Notes: generated by a model not told the origin, from the letters alone. A stretch of 63,798 bases of DNA from Paenibacillus macquariensis (GCF_900156375.1 NZ_FTNK01000022.1:1-63798); one strand, 5' to 3'. Positions 44,231-52,539 are shown, counted from the first letter of the stretch. Made by a program: numbers and translations.

Positions 44231-44358
44231 GGCGTTCACCCACCCTTAACTTTTCGCTCATAATAACTTCACACATTATACCAAACTGTCTCATTCAAGT
44301 CATTTAAGATTATGATGATCATACCCTTAATTATCCAATATGCAAATAAATAATCTAA

Positions 44359-44450
44359 CAAGTGGTTACGGCTTTGCCGTCCTTTTCAGGAACAGTACCC
44401 GTTTTGACGGAATTATAAGGAATAGAGTATTAAGTTTACTTATATTTTTA
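44359..44450 (-). repeat. Interspersed repeat, long copy D
   Basis: Minus-strand reading: AAAAATATAAGTAAACTTAA, then ATACTCTATTCCTTATAATT, CCGTCAAAACGG, and GGACGGCAAAGCCGTAACCA to CACTTG. Same order of blocks as copies B and C but in the opposite orientation, and more diverged. It ends at the T-tract of the sspF terminator. Confidence 0.7.
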
Positions 44451-44492
44451 AAAAAAAGCGAAAGACCACCTCTTGAGATGGCCTTCCGCTTT
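44451..44492 (-). terminator. sspF terminator
   Basis: Minus-strand stem AAAGCGGAAGGCCATCTC / GAGGTGGTCTTTCGCTTT (44455-44492) followed by a run of T residues. Confidence 0.88.
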
Positions 44493-44502
44493 TAACTACT
44501 CA

Positions 44503-44679
44503 TTAATCAGGGTTTCTAGCTGCTGCCTTCTCCGCAAGTTCAATCGCTCTTTTGACCATATTCCCTGCATCCTTAGCTCGAATGCCTCCCCATCCTTCAT
44601 TCTGGACGGTGTCGTAAAATCCTAAATCTTTCGCAAGCTCATATTTAAGTTCTTCAGACATCACTTTTTTACGGCTCAT
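44503..44679 (-). CDS. sspF: Small acid-soluble spore protein, SspF type
   Basis: A 58-residue alpha/beta-type SASP that coats and protects forespore DNA. Sequence begins MSRKKVMSEELKYELAKDLG and contains the family DNA-binding block NEGWGGIRAKDAGNMVKRAI, then an Ala/Arg-rich end. A GGGGGA site precedes the ATG. It has its own sigma-G promoter (44722-44752) and terminator, and lies between veg and ispE exactly as in B. subtilis. Confidence 0.95.
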   Translation of the reverse strand: MSRKKVMSEELKYELAKDLGFYDTVQNEGWGGIRAKDAGNMVKRAIELAEKAAARNPD

Positions 44680-44721
44680 GAACAGTCCCCCTTATCAATA
44701 AGTGAAAATGAATGTCGCTGT

Positions 44722-44752
44722 TAGTATGACGCAGTACACTTAATCTCATTCA
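44722..44752 (-). promoter_or_regulatory. sspF sigma-G promoter
   Basis: Minus strand TGAATG (44747-44752), 18-base spacer, CATACTA (44722-44728). The -10 is a full match to the sigma-G consensus; the start would be about 35 bases before the gene. Confidence 0.7.
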
Positions 44753-44793
44753 CTAATAAGTTCACCGATTTATAACCCACAAAAAGAATATAC

Positions 44794-44823
44794 AAAAAGA
44801 CAGCCCTCCAAAAAGGACTGTCT
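44794..44823 (-). terminator. veg terminator
   Basis: Minus-strand stem AGACAGTCC/GGGCTGTCT followed by TTTTTGTA, 18 bases after the veg stop. Confidence 0.8.
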
Positions 44824-44841
44824 AGTCTTTATAGTTAAGAT

Positions 44842-45117
44842 TTATGCTTTGATATACTCAAGCTGCATTTCACCATTATTCTCGCAAATCGTAACTTCCA
44901 CCGAAGCAGTAAGAATATCTGCGTAGCTGTATGAAACACGTTTAAAAGTCTGTTGTTCTTCATCTAGTTTCACAATAAATACAGAAGGGTACGTTTCTTC
45001 CAAAACACCAGTTCGCTCAACAGTCTTTCGGCGACCGCCGTTGGCACGTAACATAATATTTTTACCTACATGAGCATCGAGACTGTGCTTGATTTCTAAC
45101 AGTGCGTTTTTAGCCAT
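44842..45117 (-). CDS. veg: Veg protein
   Basis: A 91-residue member of the Veg family (B. subtilis Veg is 86), with NIMLRANGGRRKTVERTGVL and the beta-rich ETYPSVFIVKLDEEQQ core. In B. subtilis Veg is highly expressed and promotes biofilm gene expression by antagonising SinR; whether that applies here is unknown. The promoter at 45145-45173 is a full consensus, as expected for veg. AGAGGTGG precedes the start. Confidence 0.96.
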   Translation of the reverse strand: MAKNALLEIKHSLDAHVGKNIMLRANGGRRKTVERTGVLEETYPSVFIVKLDEEQQTFKRVSYSYADILTASVEVTICENNGEMQLEYIKA

Positions 45118-45144
45118 GTCTAACGACCACCTCTTTCCTTGTCC

Positions 45145-45173
45145 ATTATAACAAATTTTTGGGTGGTTGTCAA
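45145..45173 (-). promoter_or_regulatory. veg promoter (consensus sigma-A)
   Basis: Minus strand TTGACA (45168-45173), exactly 17 bases, TATAAT (45145-45150). A perfect match to consensus at both hexamers. Confidence 0.9.
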
Positions 45174-45265
45174 ATCAAAACAATAATTATATCAGCACTA
45201 AAATTATCTTGTCAACGAATTTTTTCTGAGCCTACAAACCATTTCAATAAATCCCTAAATTCAAC

Positions 45266-45306
45266 AAATAAACCCCAAATTCAAGAAGCAAATTCGGGGT
45301 TTATTT
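45266..45306 (-). terminator. yabG terminator
   Basis: Stem AAATAAACCCC/GGGGTTTATTT with inner AATTTG/TGAATTT pairing. The arms end in T-rich tracts on both strands, so it may work in both directions. It lies about 85 bases after the yabG stop. Confidence 0.7.
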
Positions 45307-45390
45307 CTTTTTTTGACAACTACTGTATACCCCACATCCAAGGTCACACAGCATTTATTGCCATATAACTCCAACGTTTGGAAGTCGTCA

Positions 45391-46287
45391 TTAAATTGCT
45401 GCTGGCGTCACTTTGAGTGTGGATAGATCATAAAGACGAGGAAGACCCATACGGTAGCTCCCACGTGACTCAATCCCACCTACACCTTCCGTACCACTGA
45501 TCGTATTTCCTAATACGTCATTCATATTAATGACTTCTTTGATCGATGTGAATGAGGCTTTTGCAGCCACGTACACTGGATCTAACGCATGAATGAGAAT
45601 CCGAGCAGGTGAACTCGCGAAATTAGCCCCTGCTTGAAGTAAGGCCTCAAAATGAGACTGACAGGCCCCTGCTATAATGGTCAGGGCATCCAAGTTGCGT
45701 TCATACTGACGAGCTATTTGAATCGCACTTACGAAATTCTGAGAATTTTTGTAGCTATTCAAGCTATAAAGATCGTGGTTCCTCCTGAACTTCAAGACAC
45801 CATCGTGGCCTGTAATGACCAGGATATCTGGTTGGACCTTTGGCAAGAGTCTATAAAGAGCGTCTGCCATCCCAGATTCCCTTACGTAATGACCCTCCGC
45901 AGGCACACGAAGCTGTTCGTAGGCCTGAAGACTCTTCTTCAGATAATTCGGATCTCCGTCGAGATGTAGCACTTTACCAGGCACTTCGAAAAAAGTAGGC
46001 TCCTTGACAGCACCCCACTCTCCACCCGTTTGCATTTGATTCCGGGCAGATTGTTCTTCACGATGACGCTGAAGAGACGACAGAGACTCACTAGCTTTCA
46101 CTTGTGCCTTCTGGGTCTTTTCACTCACAGGCGAATAGGGTACCTTCGTTAAATCCTTAAGGGGCGAATCGGCCAACAATCGAAAATCAGTTCCCTTAAG
46201 GATGGCAGAGTCCTGGTATATATCTTCAATACGAAACGCAATATCACCGCCATACGATTGGCGGACGACCAAATCACCCAAATTCAT
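45391..46287 (-). CDS. yabG: Sporulation-specific cysteine peptidase YabG
   Basis: Processes spore coat proteins (and SpoIVA-linked targets) in the mother cell late in sporulation. From MNLGDLVVRQSYGGDIAFR the protein is 298 residues (290 in B. subtilis), with an N-terminal SH3-like part (to about 60) and a catalytic part with the family His in VITGHDGV and Cys in AGACQSHFE. An AGGGGTG site supports the ATG; the 17 codons before it are not conserved. B. subtilis yabG is sigma-K dependent; I did not find a clear sigma-K promoter. Confidence 0.94.
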   Translation of the reverse strand: MNLGDLVVRQSYGGDIAFRIEDIYQDSAILKGTDFRLLADSPLKDLTKVPYSPVSEKTQKAQVKASESLSSLQRHREEQSARNQMQTGGEWGAVKEPTFFEVPGKVLHLDGDPNYLKKSLQAYEQLRVPAEGHYVRESGMADALYRLLPKVQPDILVITGHDGVLKFRRNHDLYSLNSYKNSQNFVSAIQIARQYERNLDALTIIAGACQSHFEALLQAGANFASSPARILIHALDPVYVAAKASFTSIKEVINMNDVLGNTISGTEGVGGIESRGSYRMGLPRLYDLSTLKVTPAAI

Positions 46288-46364
46288 CAGAACATCACCC
46301 CTACCCCATGTTATGGGCAGTGACCCGGATTGGTTCATCTTTTAACATATTTATCGCATTCGAT

Positions 46365-47249
46365 CTATACGATACCCGCTTCTAACAACACATTACTAAG
46401 GGTAGCAAATTCTTGTAGACTGAGTGTTTCTCCACGTCTCGAAGGCTCAATTCCTGCCTGTAGCAATAAAGCATCAATCAGCTCACGTCCTTCAGCAGGT
46501 GAATAACGGGTCTTCAGGTTATTCGAAATGGTCTTACGTCGTTGAGCGAATGAGGAATGTACCACGTCAAAGAAATGTGCCTCATCTTTTGCATCCACCG
46601 GTGGTTTATCACGAACCGTTAGACGGATAACAGCAGAATCCACATTAGGTTGTGGGATAAATACAGTGTTTGGCACAATACAGATTAACTTAGGCTCACT
46701 ATAGTATTGAACTGCAATACTAAGACTACCGTAATCCTTACTTCCTGGTGAAGCAGCCATACGCTGAGCAACTTCCTTTTGGATCATTACCACAATATGC
46801 TCAAGAGGGAGTTTGCCCTCTAACAGTTTCATCAGAATAGGTGTCGTAACGTAATACGGCAGATTGGCCACAACGCTAACCTTAGATACATCTTTAAAGT
46901 GACTCTCAAAGAGCGCAGGCAAATCTACTTCAAGTACGTCAGCTTGTTCCACCTGGACATGTTCATAAGGTTCCAACACTTCTTCCAATATCGGAATAAG
47001 GCGTCTATCAATCTCAACTGCCGTCACCTTACCTGCTGTCTGTGCCAATCTCTCTGTTAGTGCACCAATACCGGGACCAATTTCTAAAGCCCCTTTTGTG
47101 GAATCCAATTCTGCTGCTTCAACAATTTTATTCAGAATATTCTGATCAATTAGAAAGTTCTGACCCAGGCTCTTCTTAAAAGAGAACCCATGTCGTCTAA
47201 TGATATCCTTCGTTCGTCTTGGTGTAGCAATGCTATCTAAATCATTCAT
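46365..47249 (-). CDS. rsmA: 16S rRNA dimethyladenosine transferase RsmA (KsgA)
   Basis: Dimethylates two adjacent adenines in helix 45 of 16S rRNA, a late 30S assembly checkpoint. The 294-residue protein has KKSLGQNFLID, SAM motif I ALEIGPGIGALTERL, ADVLEVDL and the catalytic NLPYYVTTPIL. The start follows GGAGG. It lies six bases after rnmV, the same pairing as in B. subtilis. Confidence 0.97.
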   Translation of the reverse strand: MNDLDSIATPRRTKDIIRRHGFSFKKSLGQNFLIDQNILNKIVEAAELDSTKGALEIGPGIGALTERLAQTAGKVTAVEIDRRLIPILEEVLEPYEHVQVEQADVLEVDLPALFESHFKDVSKVSVVANLPYYVTTPILMKLLEGKLPLEHIVVMIQKEVAQRMAASPGSKDYGSLSIAVQYYSEPKLICIVPNTVFIPQPNVDSAVIRLTVRDKPPVDAKDEAHFFDVVHSSFAQRRKTISNNLKTRYSPAEGRELIDALLLQAGIEPSRRGETLSLQEFATLSNVLLEAGIV

Positions 47250-47255
47250 TATTTA

Positions 47256-47798
47256 TTATCCTCCCTCTTCAATTTGGGCGAGGGCACTTACGAATTCATC
47301 CCGCGTAATTTGAAATATTGCGAGACGCTTCAGAAACTGCTTGCCATTACAATACCCAATACCAAGAATGTTACCCATAGCCATACGGCGAGCGGCTGCA
47401 TCAGGGTGAACCATAAGCCCAGCGTCTACAAGGTCTTCCATTTCGATAAGGCTCTCTACACCTTCGTAGGAGGTGTGGACGCGATCTAATGCATGACGAA
47501 TCGCTTCAGGCGAAGCATTCTCCACACCAATGTCACCTTTACGCGTCGCATCGGCTTCCGGAATGAAGGCATGCTTACACCCTGGAACACGTGAAGCGAT
47601 AATTTTGCGAATGCGTTCTCCAGCATGATCTGGATCGGTAAATATAATGACGCCTCTTCGCTCTTGTGCTAATGCAATCCGCTGGATGATACGCGCATTA
47701 ATTGCAGAGCCACCCGTTTCGATTGTATCCGCATCTACAGCCCTCTTGATAGCAGTCGTATCATCGCGGCCTTCCACGACAATAATTTCTTTGATCAT
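47256..47798 (-). CDS. rnmV: Ribonuclease M5
   Basis: Matures 5S rRNA, with ribosomal protein L18 as a cofactor. The 180-residue protein has an N-terminal TOPRIM domain: IIVVEGRDD (catalytic Glu), then IIFTDPDHAGERIR (DxD) and a C-terminal substrate-binding part. Co-transcribed with rsmA. A 5S gene that this enzyme would process is at the right edge of the window. Confidence 0.95.
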   Translation of the reverse strand: MIKEIIVVEGRDDTTAIKRAVDADTIETGGSAINARIIQRIALAQERRGVIIFTDPDHAGERIRKIIASRVPGCKHAFIPEADATRKGDIGVENASPEAIRHALDRVHTSYEGVESLIEMEDLVDAGLMVHPDAAARRMAMGNILGIGYCNGKQFLKRLAIFQITRDEFVSALAQIEEGG

Positions 47799-47833
47799 GA
47801 CTAGTTCTTCCCTTCAAATCCATTATAACAACA

Positions 47834-47862
47834 GCAAAAAGAAGAGGATAAATCCCCTTCTT
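47834..47862 (-). terminator. yabE terminator
   Basis: Minus-strand stem AAGAAGGGGA/TCCTCTTCTT followed by TTTGCTG, 60 bases after the yabE stop. The weak T-tract leaves the efficiency uncertain. Confidence 0.7.
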
Positions 47863-47921
47863 TAGCATGACTTCCATATGACCCTAATAGTATAGCATTA
47901 CATCACTGTTGTAAAACCGAT

Positions 47922-49091
47922 TTAGTTCAATTGAGGCTTAGTCGGTCCTATGACATATACTGTTTTCCCGGACTTACGTCCAAAATTACGTGCATTCTGT
48001 AAGGACTCGTAATATACATCGATCTTATTCCCCTTAATGGCACCACCCGTATCTTCTGCACGGCGGAATCCAATGCCTTCAATGTACACCCACCAACCTA
48101 TAGGGATAATATTGCGGTCAACAGCAATCGTACGACCCTCTGTTACGCGTGTACCTGAAGCTGTCCGTGTACCTATTCCTGCTTCTTCTGATGAATAAGC
48201 GGTCATAGACACGTTCTTAAGGACCTTCTTATATGTGAAGTCGACGCCAGCCTTACTCGCTCTGTTATTAGTTTGACTAACTAGCTTAACAGAGTTCTTC
48301 TTGCTCGTGTCTTTTTTGCTTGCGTCTGAGGATGCTAAAATGACCGGTTTCTTCGCTTCTACTTTCGTCCCAACCAGAACAACCTTATCCTGTCTGCTAC
48401 TCTGCACTTCCGTGCCAACCATCTTCATCGATACAAACTTTCCATCTTGATATATTTTCTCGATATGATGAACGATTGTACCATGCTGTCCATTCTGTGC
48501 CACTTTAACATTACCTTTGAGTAGCGTTGGATCTGAAGTCTTAATGACCTGGAACGGAACTGTCTCACTACGATCTACAATCTGTTTTTTGATCCGTACA
48601 ATCTTGATCTCTAATTGATCTGAGACCTTACTCGTTAATTCAGGAAACACTTTATCATGTTCATTAAGCGTTACACCTAATTCTTGAATAACGGCCTTTA
48701 CAGACCCTTTCGTTGTAAGCTGCGATTTGGATTGTCCATCAACAACGACATTAACCTGAACTGCACGCTCTATAAGGACCTTATCTCCGTCTTTAATTGA
48801 GCTGTTCAGCGCCATGGAAACCTTATCTTCTGGTCTCAACACAATCGCTTGTTCATCCAACATATCCCGTAACATGGCATGATGAGTTTCAATGGCTTTT
48901 ACTTGACCATCCACGACCACATACACTTGTTTACGACCTTGAATACTGATTAACAAAAGAACCAAAAGGGTAATCGCTATTAAGACAATAGCTGCAACAG
49001 AGATATTACGTAAATTTTCATACTTCCAACGCGTTGCGTAAGTCATGCTGGATGATGATGAATCATGGGTTTCTTCTTTCAAAATGCCCAC
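47922..49091 (-). CDS. Cell-wall-binding protein YabE-like (G5 and 3D domains)
   Basis: Exported cell-wall enzyme of the YabE/resuscitation-promoting type. About 389 residues: a cytoplasmic N terminus, one membrane helix (about 30-50), two to three DUF348-type repeats (VYVVVDGQVKAIETH, VNVVVDGQSKSQLT), a G5 domain (about 190-260), a Ser/Lys linker, and a C-terminal 3D domain with the three aspartates (TIAVDRNIIP, RAEDTGG, KIDVYY), thought to be a muralytic double-psi barrel. I use a GTG start (AAGGAGG eight bases before); the ATG six codons earlier has no proper site. Controlled by a c-di-AMP riboswitch. Confidence 0.9.
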   Translation of the reverse strand: MGILKEETHDSSSSSMTYATRWKYENLRNISVAAIVLIAITLLVLLLISIQGRKQVYVVVDGQVKAIETHHAMLRDMLDEQAIVLRPEDKVSMALNSSIKDGDKVLIERAVQVNVVVDGQSKSQLTTKGSVKAVIQELGVTLNEHDKVFPELTSKVSDQLEIKIVRIKKQIVDRSETVPFQVIKTSDPTLLKGNVKVAQNGQHGTIVHHIEKIYQDGKFVSMKMVGTEVQSSRQDKVVLVGTKVEAKKPVILASSDASKKDTSKKNSVKLVSQTNNRASKAGVDFTYKKVLKNVSMTAYSSEEAGIGTRTASGTRVTEGRTIAVDRNIIPIGWWVYIEGIGFRRAEDTGGAIKGNKIDVYYESLQNARNFGRKSGKTVYVIGPTKPQLN

Positions 49092-49279
49092 TTTCCGATC
49101 CTCCTTCATAGCCTCGCCGTCTATGTAACCATATATGCAATCTGCGATTGACGTGACTATTATAAATTTTTTTTACAGGATACTTAGAAGCACGAGTATC
49201 CTGCATCATGTACCAGTCTGCTCGTCATGTTTGTCACCCCCTGTTAAACAAGAGTATGATGACAACATTGTCTTTATTC

Positions 49280-49331
49280 AAAAAACAAAAGAAGCCATAA
49301 GAAAGAGTTAGAGGAACTCTTTCGTGGCTTC
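49280..49331 (-). terminator. Riboswitch expression-platform terminator before yabE
   Basis: Minus-strand stem GAAGCCACGAAAGAGTT / AACTCTTTCTTATGGCTTC (49291-49331) followed by TTTTGTTTTTT. It directly follows the aptamer, so premature termination is the probable output when ligand is bound. Confidence 0.85.
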
Positions 49332-49353
49332 CCGATATCTGAATAAACGGAAA

Positions 49354-49575
49354 TGCATGCACGAGGTTGCCTCTCTTCATAACGCTTACGAGGTTAGCTG
49401 TCGGGTTCGGACGAAAGAGAGTCGCCCTATCTTAGGTCAGCCGCTCATGGCGGATGCCTTTAAATTCACCCCAAAGACCCAATAAAAGAAATCAAATACG
49501 ACATATGCTGAAAACTTCATCAGTTCCATTTCGTATTGGTTCCCCCGTTCTCCAACATTCGAAGATTCAGCGAGA
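49354..49575 (-). promoter_or_regulatory. ydaO/yuaA-type c-di-AMP riboswitch aptamer
   Basis: The minus strand carries the conserved ydaO blocks in order: TCGCTGAATC, AACGGGGGAACCAAT, GGGGTGAATTTAA, CCGAACCCGACAGCTAACCT, CGTAAGCGTT, GAGAGGCAACCTCGTGCATGC-type end. Spacing and order match the c-di-AMP aptamer known upstream of cell-wall hydrolase genes. Together with the following terminator it forms an OFF switch for yabE. The rest of the gap (49576-49783) includes the promoter region, with nothing else recognised. Confidence 0.92.
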
Positions 49576-49783
49576 CTGGTTCAAGAAAATAATAAGCTAT
49601 CAAAATCCGATCAGCTCATATCACTGAAAAGATGATATCGCGTTTCTATGCATGTTGTAAAGCATGAATCAACCACATAATTCTGAATAAATGGTTAAAT
49701 ATTTGTAATATCCTCGCTTTTGGTCACCGTCAGACATGTATTGGTCGCTCATACTTGATTTTACACCACATTTACTCTTGTTT

Positions 49784-50554
49784 TTATAATATCCCAAATA
49801 AATCCAGTGCATTTCGGGTCGTTATTCGGGCTATTTCTTCGATATCAACACCTTTAATCTGGGCTGCAGCCTCTGCCACCAACCTAACATGAGCAGACTC
49901 ATTTCGCTTTCCTCGATATGGATGTGGTGTTAGATAAGGCGAGTCTGTTTCGATCAATAATCGGTCCATTGGCACCTGAGCAAGTACCTCTTTAGGTTGC
50001 TTCGCATTTTTGAATGTAATCGGACCTCCAAATGATAAATGGAACCCCATATCAAGACACATTTTAGCAGTTTCCCAACTACCTGAGTAAGAGTGCATAA
50101 TACCACCAACCTCATGTGCCTTTTCTTCTCGTAAAATTCTAACCACATCTTCATGTGCATCCCGATTATGAATTACGATTGGCATCTTAATCTCACGGGC
50201 AAGTCCGATTTGCTGGCGGAACACTTTGTGTTGAACATCTTTAGGAGATGTATCCCAATAATAATCCAACCCAATCTCACCAATAGCAACAACTTTCTCA
50301 TGTTGGCATAGGGATGCGATCCATTCCAGATCTCCCTCTTTCATCGTAATCGCATCTTGTGGATGCCAACCAACTGCCGCATAGATGAAATCGTATTTCT
50401 CAGCCAAAGCCATGGTCGTTGGGATCGTCTCCCGATTAAAACCGACATTTACCATTTTACTTACGCCACCTTCGACGCAACGTGCAATAACCTCTTCACG
50501 GTCTTCGTCGAATTGTTGTGCATCGAGATGCGTATGTGTGTCGAACAACATCAT
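49784..50554 (-). CDS. tatD: TatD-family metal-dependent DNase (YabD)
   Basis: A 256-residue amidohydrolase-fold nuclease with all metal motifs: FDTHTHLDAQQF at the start, AVGWHPQD, AIGEIGLDYYW, MPIVIHNRDA, GIMHSYSGS and ETDSPYLTPHPYRGKRNES. TatD proteins have 3'-5' exonuclease activity implicated in DNA repair. It starts 43 bases after the HD gene stop; the two may share a transcript. Confidence 0.95.
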   Translation of the reverse strand: MMLFDTHTHLDAQQFDEDREEVIARCVEGGVSKMVNVGFNRETIPTTMALAEKYDFIYAAVGWHPQDAITMKEGDLEWIASLCQHEKVVAIGEIGLDYYWDTSPKDVQHKVFRQQIGLAREIKMPIVIHNRDAHEDVVRILREEKAHEVGGIMHSYSGSWETAKMCLDMGFHLSFGGPITFKNAKQPKEVLAQVPMDRLLIETDSPYLTPHPYRGKRNESAHVRLVAEAAAQIKGVDIEEIARITTRNALDLFGIL

Positions 50555-50596
50555 GATATAACCCCCTTCTTGTCAGTAAAAACATTAAAACCTATG

Positions 50597-51883
50597 TCAA
50601 TAATCCTTGAAAATATGGGTAATAGAAGGAGAAAACTTCGATAATGCTATATTAAGTTTCTCTTCCGGGAAATAAAGGTGAACTTTCCCTCGATGTAGAC
50701 CACTAATAGAACGTACAATATCTGACACTTCAGATATTTCTTGTAGTCTTTCTTGTCGGTCTAACAATAAAATTTGTTTCTGACTAACCTCATCCCCTGG
50801 ATGAAATATATCGTAAGGAAGATCGCTTGGGAAATCAACAACCAGATCATAATCTGGATCCAAACCTGCTTGAATAAATGCTTCGCGGATCTCATCAATC
50901 CTATCCATATCCTGCGGTTCTAATTCTACATATTTATACAGTCTCCGATGCATGAATCGCTCGCAAAGCTGACTAAGTATAGGGTCATTCTCTGTGGTCC
51001 ACTGCATAAATGCAGTCTGAAGGAGAGCCTCATCCAATTTCAGATACTGCTCAACGTTTAATTGATCCTTGAATAAACTAATGATTGGCTTCACCATGAA
51101 CTCGAATTGAAACCCATTATGATACAATTCCTTAGCCCGTTTAAAGATAAGTCGTAACACCATTTCTGAACTTCTTGTCACAGGATGAAAATACACTTGC
51201 CAGTACATTTGGTATCTTGACATAAGATAATCTTCAACAGCATGCATTCCCGATTCTTTCACCACAATTCGCCCATGATGGGGTCTTAGCATCCGAATGA
51301 TACGATCGATGTCGATGGTACCGTAATTTACACCTGTATAGTATGCGTCTCGGAGCAAGTAATCCATCCTATCCGCGTCAAGTGGGCTAGATACGAGATT
51401 AACAACAATGGGTTTATCATAAGTTTTTGCAATGACAGAAGCAACCTTTGCTGGCAATTCAGGATCCACCTCACATAGAATGTTATGTATTTCGGTGTCT
51501 CCCAGAATAATTCGGCAAGTCCAGTCTTCATGATTCATGTCAAAAGCTTCTTCTATAGAATGAGAGAACGGTCCATGTCCTAGATCATGCAGCAATGCAG
51601 CACAAAGTGTCAGTAACTTCTCTTCCTTAGGCCAATCAGCATACTGATTTCTTTCAAACAACGAAATGATCTGCCTTGTAATCTCATAAACTCCTAATGA
51701 GTGTGAGAAACGACTATGTTCAGCACCATGAAAAGTGAAATAAGATGTCCCTAACTGACGAATACGACGTAGCCGTTGAAATTCAGCTGTATTGATCAAT
51801 CGCCAAATCGTCGTATCCTGTACATGGATATAATTATGAACTGGATCTTTAAAAACCTTTTCTTCATTAAGGGGGCGCATCAT
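50597..51883 (-). CDS. HD-domain dNTP triphosphohydrolase-like protein (YwfO-like)
   Basis: A 428-residue HD phosphohydrolase with the metal motif spread as H-HD-D: AEHSRFSHSLGVYE (first His), ALLHDLGHGPFSHS (HD pair and helper His), and SSPLDADRMDYLLRD (last Asp). Opening KDPVHNYIHV and FQRLRRIRQLG are typical of the SAMHD1/dGTPase-like group. B. subtilis YwfO is the nearest named relative I know. It occupies the interval between abrB and tatD where B. subtilis has metS. Substrate unproven. Confidence 0.88.
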   Translation of the reverse strand: MMRPLNEEKVFKDPVHNYIHVQDTTIWRLINTAEFQRLRRIRQLGTSYFTFHGAEHSRFSHSLGVYEITRQIISLFERNQYADWPKEEKLLTLCAALLHDLGHGPFSHSIEEAFDMNHEDWTCRIILGDTEIHNILCEVDPELPAKVASVIAKTYDKPIVVNLVSSPLDADRMDYLLRDAYYTGVNYGTIDIDRIIRMLRPHHGRIVVKESGMHAVEDYLMSRYQMYWQVYFHPVTRSSEMVLRLIFKRAKELYHNGFQFEFMVKPIISLFKDQLNVEQYLKLDEALLQTAFMQWTTENDPILSQLCERFMHRRLYKYVELEPQDMDRIDEIREAFIQAGLDPDYDLVVDFPSDLPYDIFHPGDEVSQKQILLLDRQERLQEISEVSDIVRSISGLHRGKVHLYFPEEKLNIALSKFSPSITHIFKDY

Positions 51884-51932
51884 ATCATTTTACACTCCTT
51901 TATCATTTCGTTTACACAATACGATAGAACCG

Positions 51933-51939
51933 TGTCGAA
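51933..51939 (+). promoter_or_regulatory. Spo0A box between the HD gene and abrB
   Basis: TGTCGAA, an exact match to the 0A-box core, about 50 bases upstream of the HD gene start and 137 bases before the abrB -35. A 7-mer of this kind is expected several times by chance in 64 kb, so its position is the only support. Confidence 0.35.
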
Positions 51940-52075
51940 TAATGTCATATTGAGTCATATTTTTTCTTTATAAAACGACATTTCTTGCAATTGTTCCTAT
52001 CACTAATTTTATATACAACGTCGTATATTACAACACTTTTCCATAATAATACCTATATTTTATATGATTTATAGG

Positions 52076-52104
52076 TTGACTAATTTGGGAAAGGTTGGTA
52101 TTAT
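52076..52104 (+). promoter_or_regulatory. abrB sigma-A promoter
   Basis: TTGACT (52076-52081), 17 bases, TATTAT (52099-52104), giving a start near 52111 and a 67-base leader. Confidence 0.8.
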
Positions 52105-52127
52105 AAATATCACTAAAGAAAGAATTA

Positions 52128-52134
52128 TGTCGAA
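52128..52134 (+). promoter_or_regulatory. Spo0A box downstream of the abrB start
   Basis: TGTCGAA at about +17 to +24. In B. subtilis, Spo0A~P represses abrB by binding boxes just downstream of its promoter; this box has the same position. Confidence 0.7.
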
Positions 52135-52177
52135 TCGTGGCATTTTAATTGGATATTCGAGAGGAGCAACAATAAAC

Positions 52178-52432
52178 ATGATGAAATCAACAGGTATTGT
52201 AAGAAAAGTAGATGAACTAGGACGGGTTGTTATTCCAATCGAATTGCGTCGTACGCTAGGCATCGGAGAGAAAGATGCTCTAGAAATCTACGTTGATGGC
52301 GAACGCATTATACTTAAGAAATATGAACCAGCTTGTATCTTCTGTGGCAACGCAGAGAACGTTATCTATTTCAAGGGTAAAATTGTTTGTAACGAATGTA
52401 TCTCAGAAATTCCAACACCAGTAACTATTTAA
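52178..52432 (+). CDS. abrB: Transition-state regulator AbrB
   Basis: DNA-binding repressor of post-exponential genes. From an ATG-ATG pair with GAGGAG upstream, the protein is 84 residues. The N-terminal swapped-hairpin domain (STGIVRKVDELGRVVIPIEL, RTLGIGEKDALEIYVDGERI) is near-identical to B. subtilis AbrB. The C-terminal half differs: CIFC followed by CNEC (about 56-77), a probable four-cysteine zinc site in place of the helical multimerisation domain. It is on the opposite strand to its neighbours, as in B. subtilis. Confidence 0.95.
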   Translation: MMKSTGIVRKVDELGRVVIPIELRRTLGIGEKDALEIYVDGERIILKKYEPACIFCGNAENVIYFKGKIVCNECISEIPTPVTI

Positions 52433-52453
52433 TCAAGAAGAAATGTATCGAGT

Positions 52454-52475
52454 GAAACTTATACTTTCTTATATT
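52454..52475 (-). repeat. Short copy of the intergenic repeat core
   Basis: Minus strand AATATAAGAAAGTATAAGTTTC, 21 bases beyond the abrB stop; one of four short copies of the repeat core. Confidence 0.6.
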
Positions 52476-52539
52476 GTGAAATAGGTTATAATAGAAATAA
52501 TAAATTTATTAATTCAAACCTTTTTAATATCTCCTTGAC

